From Streptomyces sp. MST-110588 (GTDB lineage: Bacteria > Actinomycetota > Actinomycetes > Streptomycetales > Streptomycetaceae), in NCBI RefSeq assembly GCF_022695595.1, contig NZ_CP074380.1, forward strand, positions 5,772,001-5,836,000: a DNA stretch of 64,000 nt, written 5' to 3'. Shown in pieces: positions 62,804 through 64,000 of this stretch (the stretch's first letter is position 1; each line of letters opens with the position of its first letter). The translations under genes and the position numbers were made by a program. The notes under the pieces are model-generated. The model saw only the letters and a list, made by a program, of their open reading frames with translations, was not told the DNA's origin and searched no databases.

Positions 62804-64000
62804 GGGGCCATCATGCCTGCCGCCACTGACAACGGCTCCGCCGACTGCCGTGCGGACAGCCGTGCCGGTGACGGCTCCGCCGACGCGACCTTCAGCACCT
62901 CCCGCACCTGCCCGGTGATCGCGATCCGGTTCCGTACGAAGACGGGATCGCTGACCGTGCCGGTGCGCGGGTCACCGTTGCCCGGCCCGAACTCCAGGAC
63001 CGGCGTGTGCAGATGGCCGCCGGGCGCCTTCAGCCCCACCGCGTCGCGCAGCAGTGTCGCCCGGTAGGCGATCTCGTTGGACAGATAGTTTCCGCCCCCG
63101 CCGGCCCGGGCGGCGGAGCCCGGCGTCGGCCCGTCCGGCCGCTCCACGGGCGCGTCGCCGCCGGCCGGGATCTCGGTGACGGCGGTGTTGTCGCGCACCG
63201 GGTACGGCCCGGTGCGGGCCGCCACGATCCTCTCGTACGGCAGCGTCGTGGACGTCCACTGCGGCTGCGGCCGTACGGTCGGCACCCCGCGCGGGATCGG
63301 CACCGTCTCCGTCCGCGACTGCCGTACGTTGTCCGGGTAGCCGCCGCGCCAGGCGCCGTTGGTCCGCTCCACGTCGAAGCGGTCCGGCCGCCCCTGGCTG
63401 ACGGTGGTGAACAGATCCACCTGCCGGGGGCCGGGCCGGAAGTGCGGCAGCAGGGTCCGCTCCACCGTTCCCTGCGCGAAGTCCGCCCAGCGGACCGGGA
63501 AGACGGCGGTCTCGACGCGTACGAGCCGGCCCGACGCGGTCCGTAGGGTCCTGCCGTCCAGGGCCAGCGCCGCCGCCCCGGAGGGGTTGCTGCGCCGGGC
63601 GTCCGCGTCGAGCTGGAAGGGGTCGAAGCCGGTGACCACGGCTCGAAGGACCCGCTTGCCGGCGGGCAGGTCGATCGAGTCCTGGCCGCGCGAGGAGCGC
63701 TCCAGCGCGCCGGTCAGGGCGGCGCGCCGGCCCGCGGTCAGCCGGAAGCCGGGGTTCCACTCCTTGAGCGCCCGGGTCATGCCCAGCCGTGCCCAGTACA
63801 GCGGCCGGTCGTCGTCCCGGCTCAGGTCGCCGCCCGCGGGCCCGCGGCCCTGCACCCGGTCCACGGCCCGCCGCCACAGAGCCCGTCCTTCGCGCGTGAC
63901 GTACCGTTTCGCCTCCCCGTACGAGCCGGTCCGCGCCAGCCCCTCGGCGAACCGCGCGGCCACCGTGCCGAACCCGCTGCGCCGCAGGATCTCCTGCGGC
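62800..64000 (-). CDS. Pyroglutamyl-peptidase-I-like (C15) protein, 5' end outside window
   Basis: At least 400 residues in frame up to the window edge, continuing beyond it. The N-terminal half is helical. The C15 fold starts at VVTGFDPFQLD. The Glu site is VERTNG and the His site GHLHTP, but the stretch that should hold the catalytic Cys reads NYLSNEIAY, with Ser in place of Cys. It is longer than typical C15 enzymes (about 215). It stands in an operon with the nitrilase-VanX fusion, so a wall-peptide or peptide-scavenging role is likely. Confidence 0.8.
   Translation of the reverse strand, partial: PQEILRRSGFGTVAARFAEGLARTGSYGEAKRYVTREGRALWRRAVDRVQGRGPAGGDLSRDDDRPLYWARLGMTRALKEWNPGFRLTAGRRAALTGALERSSRGQDSIDLPAGKRVLRAVVTGFDPFQLDADARRSNPSGAAALALDGRTLRTASGRLVRVETAVFPVRWADFAQGTVERTLLPHFRPGPRQVDLFTTVSQGRPDRFDVERTNGAWRGGYPDNVRQSRTETVPIPRGVPTVRPQPQWTSTTLPYERIVAARTGPYPVRDNTAVTEIPAGGDAPVERPDGPTPGSAARAGGGGNYLSNEIAYRATLLRDAVGLKAPGGHLHTPVLEFGPGNGDPRTGTVSDPVFVRNRIAITGQVREVLKVASAEPSPARLSARQSAEPLSVAAGMMAP

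Overview
The window is from a high-GC actinomycete, almost certainly a Streptomyces. This rests on very strong G/C at third codon positions, frequent GTG starts, 4-base ATGA/GTGA gene overlaps, and a typical gene set: an Mbl/MreB-like protein, PucR, BlaI/M56, an M9 collagenase, a mycothiol-era DsbA protein, and an AftD-like surface-glycan cluster. All calls come from reading the sequence and translations; no database search was run.

Region 1 (1-1285) is the end of an integrated element. It has two element-type genes, a strong terminator, and then a 3' half tRNA fragment with anticodon CAU. With no 5' half present, this is the expected empty-side att copy of an element lying to the left.

Region 2 (1.5-19.2 kb) looks like a defence island in decay and growth. 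A SWIM zinc-finger gene is followed by a YefM antitoxin whose YoeB toxin partner is wrecked (stop codon plus deletion). Next is a relic that joins the start of a Wadjet-like jetA to the end of a jetD. Three tightly overlapping genes follow (cupin-like protein, membrane protein with a CorA-like outline, unknown). A convergent pair comes next: an AbiEii-like nucleotidyltransferase and a reverse transcriptase. The reverse transcriptase diverges over about 80 bp from a complete type I-E interference set (cas3, cas8e, cse2, cas7e, cas5e, cas6e). There is no cas1, no cas2 and no CRISPR array in the window. A tyrosine-recombinase relic closes the block.

Region 3 (19.6-40.5 kb) is a mixed Streptomyces arm: a DUF4232-type lipoprotein, an amino-acid permease relic, a PAP2 phosphatase, and a BlaI-M56 pair with a clear dyad operator. 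It continues with DUF6506, SnoaL and AraC genes with odd tandem repeats, an orphan Imm53 gene, a frameshifted ATP-grasp gene, and a serine-recombinase-like protein divergent from a DprA-like one. Then come XRE and GntR regulators, a collagenase with a late frameshift, thioredoxin plus phosphatase, an MreB-like protein, a WYL regulator divergent from a UvrA-like ATPase, an SDR enzyme and a nucleotidyltransferase relic.

Region 4 (40.6-53.6 kb, minus strand) is one long, mostly overlapping operon for a cell-surface glycan or glycolipid: DUF3068/PorA-like protein, GT4 glycosyltransferase, two methyltransferases, a 1526-residue AftD-like arabinofuranosyltransferase, an HxxxD acyltransferase, a DMT-type membrane protein, a Trm112-like protein, an FkbM methyltransferase and an unknown.

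Region 5 (53.8-64 kb) holds a small membrane protein, a PucR regulator, a GntR-TetR double-HTH regulator, a DsbA-like protein, a MarR gene divergent from an NADP-dependent oxidoreductase and ohr, an aldo/keto reductase relic and ribokinase. It ends with an operon of a nitrilase-VanX fusion and a C15-peptidase-like protein that lacks the catalytic cysteine.
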